In this document: in pieces, positions 1 to 8,975 of the stretch | How the letters are laid out: every line of letters starts with the position of its first letter | Numbering within the stretch: the first letter of the stretch is position 1 | Origin: a bacterium | GTDB taxonomy: Bacteria; Verrucomicrobiota; Kiritimatiellia; UBA8416 | NCBI GenBank assembly: GCA_020048935.1 | Contig: JAIFLS010000004.1 | Span: forward strand, 1 to 16,713 | DNA length: 16,713 nt | Direction of reading: 5' to 3' | The notes under the pieces: generated by a model | Told to the model about the DNA's origin: nothing | Database searches by the model: none | Seen by the model: the letters and a program-made list of their open reading frames with translations, nothing else | Position numbers and translations under genes: made by a program

Positions 1-62
1 TTGAAGCCCTGGGGATGAGCAGGCGTTTCGCCGGGATTTTTCCAGTCCAAAAGGATTGGTGA

Positions 63-3000
63 TCACTCCTCGATCACGACGCGGAAGCCGACGTTAAACA
101 CACCCTGCCACGGATGGTAGCCCAGTCGGTAGCTGGACGTGGCGCGGTAAGGCCGGTCGAAGAAGGATCCGCCCCGCACGGTTTTCTTTGTCTTCCATTC
201 ATCCGGATTGCTTTTTGCCTTGTCTCCGGGATAGTCGGCATAATCGCTCCGGGTCCACTCAGCAACATTGCCGTGCATGTCGTAGAGTCCCCAGGCATTC
301 GGTCGATATTGCTTCGTCCCTGTGACAAGGACATTGCCATCGTCGAACCGGGATTCGCGTGGAACGAAATCATAGACGGGATTGCCGACCAATTTTGGAT
401 AGAAAGACGGATTGACGCCCGAGACCGCCAACTGCTCAATCGATTTGTCAGCCAGATTGGCATAGAGCCCGAAGTCGGTTTCGAGTGCTCCGAAGGAGAA
501 TGCCCTGTCACACCCGGCGCGACAGGACCACTCCCACTGCGCTTCGGTTGGCAGCAGGACGTCCTTGCCGATCTTCTCGCCCAGCCACTTGTTGAATTGA
601 TTAGCCTGCAGCCAGCTCACCTGCACCGCCGGCTGCCTGGCGCCGCGGGCCGAGTAGCCGTGCATGGTGTGATCCTTCCATTGCTGATCGAAGTAGCTTG
701 GGTTATGATCAGGATTGAATCGGAAGAATAAGGCGTTATCGATCTCGCACTCCGAGATCCAGAACGGCTTTTCGATCCGCACGACGTGCCGTGGCTGCTC
801 CATGGGCGATTCCGAATCGCTGCCCATGATGAACTCGCCGGCAGGTATGCGCACCATGGCGATGCTCATCCCCTCGCCCAGCTCAAAGACACGGCGCACA
901 GTCTCGCCCGCCTGCTGCTGCATCTGCCGGGCAACCTCGGCATCGAAGGGCCACTTGGTCGCGCTGATGGCAGTAGCGGGACGCAGCCCAGGCAAAGGCG
1001 CGGCGCGGCGCGTGACCTTGTAGGGCTCGGAAGGACGGTAGTCCCGGTCTGGATCTACACGTGCAAACCGGGCCCGCAGCTCGGCCGCCGTGGCCGCCAT
1101 GCCAGCCACCCCACTGGCCTGATGATCAGTCCCGGGGTAGACATCCAGCCAGCTTCCATGGAACGGGACATTCAGATCGATCCAGGTGTTGAGTCTCCGC
1201 CACGAATCCTCGTCGAGATTGACTCCATAATGCCCTTTCTCAAGGAGCTGGACACCCTCGGAGGTTGAGGCGTGGAACTCGTATGGCCTTAGCATCAGTC
1301 CGGTACTCTCCGGGCCGGGGCGGCGGAAGTACCGGTGGAAATTATAGTAGGCCGTGCTGAAATTGGCGCTTGGCCTGGCGACTGGAACATCCCTAGTCTT
1401 GAAGTCGGGCGCGGCGGGCTTGCTGCCATCATGGCAATCATTGCAGTAGGCATCCAGTACCGGCTGGACTTCGGCGTTGAACGAAAAACCTTCCACGAGC
1501 TCCCGGTAAGGGCTTATGCGTTGCGGCGGCTTGCCCGATGCGATCGTCGGCCGGCCCAATGGCGCCTCTCCGGGCGGCTCGTGACAGCCGATGCAGCCCA
1601 GATACTCGCCCGGCATACCCACCAGCCAGCTACGGAAAAGCTGAATCGCCCGGCCGCTGGCGTCCAGCGGCTGGATCGACAGCGTCATGTTGGCGGGAAT
1701 CCTGAACATGGCCGAGCCGTCGGCCTCGACCTTGACGGAGCCGAGCACCCGTTTGACATCCCAGCCGCTTTCGACGCCGAGGACGTGATGGCTGCCACTG
1801 CGGAAATAGGAGAAGTTGTAGGTTAAAAGCCGCAGTGAATCGACCGTCCCGAAGGGAACCTCTTTCAGTCCGGGGCCCGCGTAGATGTTCTGGATGAATA
1901 CGGTGGTCTCTTTCTGTGACGGATCAACCCTGTCCGGAATCACCGGTGGACGCGGACGCTGGCGAATGGGATAAGGATGCAGCATGAACTTGAATCCCTC
2001 CTCCATCTCGGATGGCAGGGGCACCATGTTATCGAAGACATCGACCAGGTAAAGCTGCCAAGGGCTGCAGGCGGCCGCTTTCGCCAGCACCAGGAAGTAG
2101 GAATCACTGACAGGATAGGGTTGATAGAACTGCGGCCAGACCCCATCCACCAAGCGATCGAGATCCAAGGCCATCTCGGGATAGCGGAATCGCAAGGCCG
2201 GATAGCACTTGTCGAAGAATCTGCGCAGGCGGTTGTGATAATTCTTGTCGGACAAATCCATGCCCGCCATATGCTGTTCGACCAACTGGCCCACGACCTC
2301 CCGCAGGTCCGGAAACTGTGCCAGCAGTTTCTCATCGACATCGGGATAGAGCTGCTCCGGGATCACATGCGTCACCCGACGGCCATAGCCCGGAATGTGC
2401 TGGACGACCCCGTCGGCATGGGCGTGCCCCTGGTTGGCATCGAAGATCGTCAACTTGCCGCCACCCGCGACACCGTGATGTCCGGACACGATCGCCACAA
2501 ACCGGCCGGGAGTGGTCGGCAGCGGACGTGCGTTCATCATGGCATTTGGCCACAGGCTCTGCGAACCGTAGATCGATCGCTGATTGCTGCCGTCGGGATT
2601 CATGGTCATCATGATGCGCGAGTAGTAGTGCATGATGTCGGTGTACTCCCAGCGCAGATACATGATTTTTCCGTTCAGCAGAACCGTCGGGTACCACGAG
2701 GCGTCCTGGTCGAAGGTGAGCTGGCGCACATTTGCACCAGCGGCATTCATGAGATAGAGATTCGGCACCATTTGCTTGCCCCCGATACAGGGAACGCCGA
2801 TCAGCGGGGCGGTTGAGCTGAAGATGATATTCTCGCTCGGAAGGTATATTCCGCCGTAATTGTGGATCATGTCGCCCTCGATGGAAGAGACCTGCCGCAA
2901 GCCCGAACCATCAACCCCGACCTCCATCACTTGAAACCGGTTGTTGAGATCGGTCGAGGTGAAAAGGAGCCTTTTCGAATCGTAATGCAGATCGATTTCG

Positions 3001-3506
3001 CCTAGGTAGGCCCCGTTGGTCGGGGCATAAACATCGGTCAACGTCCCTGTTCGGATATTGAGGCGGGCAATCTTGTTCCGGTACCCTGTCGGCTTGAGCG
3101 TGTGGGTTCCGAGCCAATTCGCCGTGATGGGAACCCGGTCGGAAAGCACAACGAGCGCTTCATCGAAATCAAGATAGGGATTATCGCGCACCAGTGCTGC
3201 CTGTTTGAGTTCCTCGAATTTTTGCAGCGACGCGATGGCCCCAGGAGCATTGGTTGCAAGCCCCTCCGTAATTTTGGGCATATCTTCCACAAACCGCAAG
3301 GCAGCCTCCAGATAGACAGGGCCTTGCTTGTACTGCTCCGGTTTGCTGGCGAGGATATGCCGGATCGAACGCACCAGTGCTTCCGGGGTGGAAAACACCA
3401 TCCTGGCCTTCTGCTCATTAGGCTCTTGTGTCTCGCCTGCATAAGCGCCAAGCGTCAGGATTGACGCGACGGTTAGTAAAACGGCTGTGTTTGTTAAATT
3501 TTTCAT
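63..3506 (-). CDS. Exported HzsA-like beta-propeller/di-haem cytochrome c with C-terminal SUMF1-type domain
   Basis: Predicted periplasmic redox protein of unknown substrate. I chose the ATG at 3506 (1147 aa) because it opens directly on a signal peptide (MKNLTNTAVLLTVASILTLG, then AYA/GE). The frame runs open to 3587, but that extension encodes only low-complexity LGTRR repeats inside the preceding gene. The Shine-Dalgarno is weak. Layout: signal peptide; helical N-terminal segment; propeller-like region with the family motifs G-K-I-M-Y-L-R-W-E-Y and SGHHG; CIGCH at 638-642; CNDCH at 688-692; SUMF1/FGE-sulfatase domain from about 880 to the end (IPAGEFIMG, LPTEAQWEW, HGNVAEWTR, RGGSFF, VGFRV). 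The two cysteines that bind copper in formylglycine-generating enzyme are replaced by Asp and Ala, so formylglycine synthesis is unlikely. A roughly 70-residue helical insertion (about 385-455) is absent from its paralogues. Last gene of the operon. Family recognition is firm; function is unknown. Confidence 0.88.
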   Translation of the reverse strand: MKNLTNTAVLLTVASILTLGAYAGETQEPNEQKARMVFSTPEALVRSIRHILASKPEQYKQGPVYLEAALRFVEDMPKITEGLATNAPGAIASLQKFEELKQAALVRDNPYLDFDEALVVLSDRVPITANWLGTHTLKPTGYRNKIARLNIRTGTLTDVYAPTNGAYLGEIDLHYDSKRLLFTSTDLNNRFQVMEVGVDGSGLRQVSSIEGDMIHNYGGIYLPSENIIFSSTAPLIGVPCIGGKQMVPNLYLMNAAGANVRQLTFDQDASWYPTVLLNGKIMYLRWEYTDIMHYYSRIMMTMNPDGSNQRSIYGSQSLWPNAMMNARPLPTTPGRFVAIVSGHHGVAGGGKLTIFDANQGHAHADGVVQHIPGYGRRVTHVIPEQLYPDVDEKLLAQFPDLREVVGQLVEQHMAGMDLSDKNYHNRLRRFFDKCYPALRFRYPEMALDLDRLVDGVWPQFYQPYPVSDSYFLVLAKAAACSPWQLYLVDVFDNMVPLPSEMEEGFKFMLHPYPIRQRPRPPVIPDRVDPSQKETTVFIQNIYAGPGLKEVPFGTVDSLRLLTYNFSYFRSGSHHVLGVESGWDVKRVLGSVKVEADGSAMFRIPANMTLSIQPLDASGRAIQLFRSWLVGMPGEYLGCIGCHEPPGEAPLGRPTIASGKPPQRISPYRELVEGFSFNAEVQPVLDAYCNDCHDGSKPAAPDFKTRDVPVARPSANFSTAYYNFHRYFRRPGPESTGLMLRPYEFHASTSEGVQLLEKGHYGVNLDEDSWRRLNTWIDLNVPFHGSWLDVYPGTDHQASGVAGMAATAAELRARFARVDPDRDYRPSEPYKVTRRAAPLPGLRPATAISATKWPFDAEVARQMQQQAGETVRRVFELGEGMSIAMVRIPAGEFIMGSDSESPMEQPRHVVRIEKPFWISECEIDNALFFRFNPDHNPSYFDQQWKDHTMHGYSARGARQPAVQVSWLQANQFNKWLGEKIGKDVLLPTEAQWEWSCRAGCDRAFSFGALETDFGLYANLADKSIEQLAVSGVNPSFYPKLVGNPVYDFVPRESRFDDGNVLVTGTKQYRPNAWGLYDMHGNVAEWTRSDYADYPGDKAKSNPDEWKTKKTVRGGSFFDRPYRATSSYRLGYHPWQGVFNVGFRVVIEE

Positions 3507-3536
3507 TCTTGATGATTTTCTTTCAGGGTCCTGATG

Positions 3537-3566
3537 GCGTCTAGTTCCTAAACGCCTGGTCCCTAG
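3537..3566. repeat. Imperfect 15-bp tandem repeat at a gene junction
   Basis: Two adjoining 15-base units, read on the minus strand as CTAGGGACCAGGCGT and TTAGGAACTAGACGC, agree at 10 of 15 positions. They overlap the stop codon of the gene at 3563-6127 and fill most of the 56-base gap before the gene starting at 3506. The segment also contains an inverted repeat, GGCGT (3536-3540) against ACGCC (3552-3556), with a further TAG/CTA pairing inside. Whether it recurs elsewhere in the genome cannot be seen here. Confidence 0.5.
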
Positions 3567-6127
3567 TCCTTGATTTTGCTGTTCCAAACAGCAATCGCGT
3601 CCTGATCATAAAAGCGCCTGCCCTCGCGGATGGCCTGTCGATGCATGGTCTCTATCTCAAGCCGGGTACGATACCGCTGGTCCCGCCACAAGTCGATTCC
3701 CATCAACGCGAATCCCTCCATGCCCACATCCGGCCGCTCCGCGAGCATGCGCTTGCCCGTGCGAATGATCTCCAGTGCCTCGACATAGTCAGCGGCATTA
3801 TGATCTTGAAAATTGGCGAGAATCGGGCTCATTTCGGGACGGTCGAAGCTGACCAGCGGACCCTGATTGGAGCTGTGGTTGAATTGACGATTCAGATCGA
3901 CTCCTGTGATCGCGCTCAACCGGTCGATCTGGGCTTTGGTGAGCGGCGATCGGCCACCCGGATGGTTGGGGTATGCCGAGGAATAGTCCGGATAGAACAC
4001 CGCATTCAAATCAACCCAGGCGGCGATCCGCTTGAGCTCATCCGGCGTGATGTCAACCTTTTCGTGACCGGCGCTCTCATTCCTGAGCACGCGCAGCAGC
4101 GGGCTGGCGTGCGATCCCCAGTCGTAGGCCGGTCGCGTCTCGGCCGGCCCGCCGCCGATGACCTTGATAAACCGTTTTCGCCACAATTCGTTATAAGAGG
4201 TGTTGAAGATCACGTTACGGTCGGGAGCCAGATTGAGGCGTTTTCCGGCTGGTTTGCCGAAATCGTGACAACTTATGCATTTGGCATCGAATATCGGCTG
4301 CACCTCCGTCATGTAGTTGAAATTTTCCTCTCGCCCCTGCCACCCCGTGATCTCGCTGGGTGGCCGCTGTAGTGCAAGGGGGACAATGCCGATCCGGGTG
4401 GGAGGCGGTGCCATGCGCCGGTCTTCATGGCAGCCGATACATCCCGTGGTCTCACCCGACTGCGCCACCGTCCCGCTGCGCATGGAGTGGATCATCATTC
4501 CGTCCTTGTCAAGCAACTGGAAGTAGATGAAGCGGTCGGACGGCACCTTGAAGTAGGCCGAGCCGTCCGCTTCGACCGGAACCGTACTGATGATCCGCTT
4601 GGTCTCGAAGCTGTGCCAGTTGACGCCTGGATAGGCCGATCCCTGCGCGCCCCACACGCCTGGCCCCCAGAAGCGCTTCTCCGGGGTTTCAACCACGCGC
4701 ACATACTTTATCGTTCCGCGCGGCACCGCCTGTATATGTTGACCGATATAGACGTCCTGGATATACATCGTGCCGGCACGGTTCTCGAAATCCCTGCGTG
4801 ACGGGATCGGCAGCGGACGCTTGACCACTGCCAACGGGATCGGATTGAAACAGCTCGTCGCCTCGCTGTGCAACAGAACCTCGTTGCCAAAGCTATCAAC
4901 CAGAAATATGCCGGTCCGGTTTTCTGGATTGTTCGGTTGGCCGGGGCCGCCGATGATCCGCGCCGCGAGAAAGAAGCTGTCGTTCAACGGATGGGGGGTC
5001 TGATATTTGGGTCTCACCTGCATAAAGGCGTCCCAGGCATTATTCGCCGTGCCGGGGTCACGCACCAGGCCTATCGCCGACTCAGGCCAGGTGCGTTCGA
5101 CCGGGGCACGACCATCCATGCCATTGCGGCGGTCGATGATGGCCAGCGCCCCCCAGGCGACATCATGACAGGACGCGAAGATCGCCAAGGCCTTCTGCGT
5201 GCCTGGGATGATGCGCGCATCGATCACCGCGCCGGGGGATGGCGTGTTGTTGCCCCAGTAAAGCGATTGGTTGGATCCGTCGGGATTGACGGTCCAAAGA
5301 GCCTGGGCATCGCCGAAATTGCGGTCGACATACTCCCAGCGGTCGTACAATATACGCCCGTCTGGCATGATCTGGGTGGGCCTGTCGAAAAGGGTATTCT
5401 TGGTGATCTGGTGAATGTTGGCTCCGTCCGGTGACATGCGATAGATGTTGCCCATGATATGACGGTTACACATGCAGTACTTCGGCTCGCGGGTGGATGA
5501 GAACACGATGTCATCATCGGCCAGATAGAGCGGGTGCACATTGTCGGTATCGGGCAGATGCGTCAACTGTCTCAGGCCGCTCCCGTCGGATCTGATCTCG
5601 TGGATATGGTAGTCGTCCTGCACATTCTTCTGCATCGAAAACAGGATGCGCTCGCCATCCCAATGCAGGCAGGGATCGCGGATAACCCCGTCCGGGGATT
5701 CGAGAATCGTCCTGACTTCGCTGCCGCGCGAGAAATCAATGATCTTCAAGGCCGACCCCGGACGCAATTTGGCGTGACAGTTCTCGTTCGGGGCACCCGG
5801 CGAGATGTTGTGCGTGTTGTGATGATCGTAGGCATACGGGTGGCGCTGCACGAACAGCAACGGCTGCCGGTTAAGCAGCGGGTTGCGCTTCACCAGCGCC
5901 TCGAACCGCAAGGCATCGAGAGCCTTTTCGTCACCGGACGCGACCACCCCATCGATAGCCGCCATCATCTCGGCGGCAGGATAGGCGGCGGGAAATAGTA
6001 CGTCGAGCTTGCAAACAGCATTGCGCAGGGACTGCGCGGATGTTGCCAAGCCGCTGGCATCTGGTTCCGCCGCTGTCGCGGCCAATGCGCACATCAAGTT
6101 TACGATCAAACATGGAATAGGTCTCAA
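3563..6127 (-). CDS. Exported HzsA-like beta-propeller/di-haem cytochrome c without SUMF1 domain
   Basis: Predicted exported di-haem protein of 854 aa, paralogous to the genes on either side but ending after the cytochrome part. The start is TTG at 6127. It follows an AGAGG ribosome-binding site (6134-6138) with a 6-base gap, opens on a signal peptide (MRPIPCLIVNLMCALAATAA) and lies one base after the stop of the previous gene, so translational coupling is likely. The first in-frame ATG would cut off most of the signal peptide. Motifs: GRILYDRWEYVD in the propeller, CHDVAWG where the paralogues have HHG, a CMC pair in KYCMCNRH, CIGCH at 563-567 and CISCH at 617-621. The 200-residue C-terminal tail resembles no domain I recognise. 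HzsA carries two c-type haems in a similar layout (family knowledge), but no HzsB or HzsC partner is present. The donor, acceptor and substrate are unknown. Confidence 0.87.
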   Translation of the reverse strand: MRPIPCLIVNLMCALAATAAEPDASGLATSAQSLRNAVCKLDVLFPAAYPAAEMMAAIDGVVASGDEKALDALRFEALVKRNPLLNRQPLLFVQRHPYAYDHHNTHNISPGAPNENCHAKLRPGSALKIIDFSRGSEVRTILESPDGVIRDPCLHWDGERILFSMQKNVQDDYHIHEIRSDGSGLRQLTHLPDTDNVHPLYLADDDIVFSSTREPKYCMCNRHIMGNIYRMSPDGANIHQITKNTLFDRPTQIMPDGRILYDRWEYVDRNFGDAQALWTVNPDGSNQSLYWGNNTPSPGAVIDARIIPGTQKALAIFASCHDVAWGALAIIDRRNGMDGRAPVERTWPESAIGLVRDPGTANNAWDAFMQVRPKYQTPHPLNDSFFLAARIIGGPGQPNNPENRTGIFLVDSFGNEVLLHSEATSCFNPIPLAVVKRPLPIPSRRDFENRAGTMYIQDVYIGQHIQAVPRGTIKYVRVVETPEKRFWGPGVWGAQGSAYPGVNWHSFETKRIISTVPVEADGSAYFKVPSDRFIYFQLLDKDGMMIHSMRSGTVAQSGETTGCIGCHEDRRMAPPPTRIGIVPLALQRPPSEITGWQGREENFNYMTEVQPIFDAKCISCHDFGKPAGKRLNLAPDRNVIFNTSYNELWRKRFIKVIGGGPAETRPAYDWGSHASPLLRVLRNESAGHEKVDITPDELKRIAAWVDLNAVFYPDYSSAYPNHPGGRSPLTKAQIDRLSAITGVDLNRQFNHSSNQGPLVSFDRPEMSPILANFQDHNAADYVEALEIIRTGKRMLAERPDVGMEGFALMGIDLWRDQRYRTRLEIETMHRQAIREGRRFYDQDAIAVWNSKIKD

Positions 6128-6128
6128 A

Positions 6129-8975
6129 TCATTCCTCTATAATTATACGGAAGCCAACCCACATAACGGGTTGGTAATCGTCGTGGACCAGGCGGTGACT
6201 GCTGGTGCATTGCGTTGGCCGGTGCCACCAGGAGCCGCCGCGGGCGATGCGCTTGCCGGGAAGGCTGTCGTCGTTGCGTCCATCGGCATCCTTGTAGGGA
6301 TAGGCCAGATAGCGGGAACGGGTCCATTCGGCAACGTTCCCATGCATGTCGTGGAGTCCGAAGGCGTTGGCCGGATAGGTGCCTGGCCGGGCGGAGAGTT
6401 GCTGGCCGTCGTCAACCGAGGGGTCGTGCAGGAAGTACATTTCATACACGCTCGGATTGGGTTTGATGGCAATTGCATGGTAACTTTCGTGGGCGGTATC
6501 GGCGTAGAAACGCTGCATCTGCAGATCGGCGGTGTTGGCATGCCGGCCGTAGTCAGCAAAGGGCGCGGCGTTGGCGGTGCCGGCGCGGGCGGCCCATTCC
6601 CATTGCGCCTCCGTCGGGAGCGTCACATTTTTTCCGGTCTTCTCCGAGAGCCATCGACAGAAGGCGAGCGCATCGCGGAAGGAGACGCGGCAGACGGGCT
6701 GGTGCGCCTCGTTGAGCGACCATGAGCGCTGGCCGAACTGGTAGGAGAGCATGTCAGCCACCTTCGAATCGTGGGCGGAATTGAATTCGCGGTAGAGTTC
6801 GTTGGAGACTTCGTAAGTGGCCATCCGGAAGGGTTTGTGGATGACAACGCGGGCGACGGGCTGTTCGTCGCGATGCCCGTCCGGATTGCCCATGACGAAC
6901 GCCCCGGCAGGGATGTTCATCATCGCGATGGCATAGCCGTCGACCTCGAGCGGGGCGGCCGGGGAGGCGCTGGCCTCGAAAGGCCAGCCAGCCAGCTCGA
7001 TCAAAGGGTTTTCGATGGGCTCCTGAGGGGTTGGCTTGACGGGCTCGACCGGCGCGGGCGGTGGTGGCACCTCCTCGTGGTTCTCCGACACGCCTGCGTA
7101 TTGCTCCCGCAAGCGCGCCCGGATGCCTTCCAGGGCAGGGATGTTGGCACCCTGCCAGCCGATGGAATTCCATGAACCGTGGTAGGGTCGGTTGAGGTCG
7201 CTCCAAACCACAAGCGCATCACGTTCCAAAGGCGTAAGGTCCACGCCGTGATGCCCCTTGGTCAGTATCTGCCCGAGCTCACTCGTTGAAAAATGGAATT
7301 CCATGGGGGAAAGGAGGTGATAGTCACCCTCGATGCCGTTGGCGCGGCTGTATGGAAAGAGGTTGATATAAGCCTGCGAGACGGTGCCGCCCCGTGCTCC
7401 GGCATACTTTGGGCGAAAATTGATCATGGATCCCTTGCGCAGGTCGGGCTTGGCGGTAACGCCGTCATGGCAGGCGATGCAACGACGATCCAGGACGGGC
7501 TGGACTTCGCGGTCGAAACTGAACCCCGCGACATAGGGACGCCACGGTTCAAGCGGGGCGCTCGGGCTCGTCGAGGCGATGGTGCGGCGGGCAGGCGGGG
7601 CCATGTCGCGATCCTCATGGCAGCCGACACAAGAGAGCACTTCACCGGGCATGGCAGTGAGCCAGGAGCGCATGACAGCCAACGCCTGGCCGTCGGCATC
7701 CAGGGGCTGGAGCGAGATCGGCGTATTGGCCGGAACGGTGAACTTCGCGGAGCCGTCGGGATAAACCTTGGCCGTGCCGAGCGGCCGATGCAAATCCCAG
7801 GGACCGTCGATGCCGATGACACCCAGAAGACCACCCACGCCATGATAGCTGAAGGTGTATGAGAAGGCACGGACAAATTTGACCGTACCTCGTGGAATCC
7901 CGCGCAAACCGGGCCCCTCGTAGATGTCGGCGATGTATATGGTGGCATCCTTGCGCGCCGGATTCACGCGGTCCGGCAGGATGGGTGGCACAGGCCGACG
8001 GATGACGGGAATCGGTTCAACGATCGCCAAGGCCGGATCGTCCTTGAGCAGCAGGAAGTTGTCGAACACATCCACCAGATACACCCCCCACTTATGCTTC
8101 GGGGTGGGCTGGCAGGCGACCAGGAAATAGGATTCCGAGAGCGGCTGCGGATGAAGGAAGCGAGGCCAGACGTTGCGCACGTGGTCGTAGATCCTGCCGA
8201 TGTTGTTGGTGGCGGTCGAAGGGATCGGCTGGACCACGCCCGACGCCTCGTGGCGCCCCTTGGCTGCATCGAGAATGATCAACTCCCCAAGACGCCCATC
8301 GCCATGGTGTCCGGTGGATATACCCGCCATGCGCGTGGACGAGCCCGGCACCGGCGTGGCATAGAAGAAGGCGGTAGGCCAGTAGGAGTTCGATCCGTAA
8401 AGCGAACGCTGGTTGGTGCCGTCGGGGTTCATGGTCATCAGCAGGCGGGTGTTGGAGTGCGGGGTGTCGGTATATTCCCAGCGCTGGTAGAGTATGGTGC
8501 CGTTGGAAAGCACGCGCGGATTCCAGTTGTGCTCTTGGTCAAAGCATAACTGCCGCACGGATCCGTCCGCATATAGGCGCACAAGATTGGCAACATGGGC
8601 CCCCCCGGCGACGCAGGGTACGGAGACCATCGGTAGCGTCGAGGTGTAGAGGAAATCGCCGTTCGGCAGGTAGCAGGCGTCGTAGTTATTGACGTCAGGC
8701 TCGATCACAGGCGAGACCTGGCGCAGCCCCGTGCCGTCGAGCCGGATCTCAAAGACCTGCCAATCCTTCTCGGTGGGCATGGAGAAGAGCATCCGGTCCG
8801 CATCGAAGTGGAGGCAGAAATCGCCGATGAACCGTGTCTGCTCGGGTGTAAAGAGGGTGCTGTCGGGCGCTTTGCCGTGGATCGAGAACTGCATGATCCG
8901 GTTCTTGTAGCCGATCTTCTTCAGGTTTGAATTGGAATGGAAGTTGGCACCCCAGTTTGTCAGTTTCCCGGACAA
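6129..8975 (-). CDS. HzsA-like di-haem cytochrome c with SUMF1-type domain: main reading frame of a frameshifted gene
   Basis: This frame of 948 codons holds most of a third HzsA-like paralogue but has no signal peptide of its own and no convincing start; its first possible start is a TTG at 8975 inside the 5' fragment. The missing N-terminus is encoded just upstream in another frame (8749-9318). Joining the two restores a secreted protein of about 1065 aa. Layout in this frame: propeller with GTILYQRWEYTD and STGHHGDG; CVGCH at 449-453; CIACH at 499-503; a proline-rich linker (PPPPAPVEPVKPTPQEP); SUMF1 domain from about 685 to 948 (IPAGAFVMG, LPTEAQWEWAAR, HGNVAEWTR, RGGSWW). At the formylglycine-enzyme copper site one cysteine is kept (RPTQCTSS) and the other is His. 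If the break is real, the product cannot be exported. A sequencing or assembly error is the main alternative. Confidence 0.8.
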   Translation of the reverse strand: MSGKLTNWGANFHSNSNLKKIGYKNRIMQFSIHGKAPDSTLFTPEQTRFIGDFCLHFDADRMLFSMPTEKDWQVFEIRLDGTGLRQVSPVIEPDVNNYDACYLPNGDFLYTSTLPMVSVPCVAGGAHVANLVRLYADGSVRQLCFDQEHNWNPRVLSNGTILYQRWEYTDTPHSNTRLLMTMNPDGTNQRSLYGSNSYWPTAFFYATPVPGSSTRMAGISTGHHGDGRLGELIILDAAKGRHEASGVVQPIPSTATNNIGRIYDHVRNVWPRFLHPQPLSESYFLVACQPTPKHKWGVYLVDVFDNFLLLKDDPALAIVEPIPVIRRPVPPILPDRVNPARKDATIYIADIYEGPGLRGIPRGTVKFVRAFSYTFSYHGVGGLLGVIGIDGPWDLHRPLGTAKVYPDGSAKFTVPANTPISLQPLDADGQALAVMRSWLTAMPGEVLSCVGCHEDRDMAPPARRTIASTSPSAPLEPWRPYVAGFSFDREVQPVLDRRCIACHDGVTAKPDLRKGSMINFRPKYAGARGGTVSQAYINLFPYSRANGIEGDYHLLSPMEFHFSTSELGQILTKGHHGVDLTPLERDALVVWSDLNRPYHGSWNSIGWQGANIPALEGIRARLREQYAGVSENHEEVPPPPAPVEPVKPTPQEPIENPLIELAGWPFEASASPAAPLEVDGYAIAMMNIPAGAFVMGNPDGHRDEQPVARVVIHKPFRMATYEVSNELYREFNSAHDSKVADMLSYQFGQRSWSLNEAHQPVCRVSFRDALAFCRWLSEKTGKNVTLPTEAQWEWAARAGTANAAPFADYGRHANTADLQMQRFYADTAHESYHAIAIKPNPSVYEMYFLHDPSVDDGQQLSARPGTYPANAFGLHDMHGNVAEWTRSRYLAYPYKDADGRNDDSLPGKRIARGGSWWHRPTQCTSSHRLVHDDYQPVMWVGFRIIIEE
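6134..6138 (-). promoter_or_regulatory. Ribosome-binding site that fixes a TTG start
   Basis: AGAGG on the minus strand lies inside the last codons of the upstream gene, 6 bases before TTG at 6127. It supports the TTG as the true start and implies coupled translation across the TGA-T-TTG junction. Confidence 0.6.

Noticed and set aside
1..62. Terminator after the cytochrome operon
   Set aside because: Two small inverted repeats (42-59 and 22-32) are present, but on the operon's strand one has a mismatch and neither is followed by a T run.
114..2816. Long plus-strand open frames opposite the first gene (up to 279 codons)
   Set aside because: They lie antisense to a well-supported gene, have Arg/Gly/Pro-rich unrecognisable translations and no ribosome-binding sites, and follow from codon bias on the opposite strand. 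The same holds for other antisense frames across 3600-13300.
63..3506. Formylglycine-generating enzyme for sulfatases
   Set aside because: Both active-site cysteines are replaced, and no sulfatase gene is in the window.
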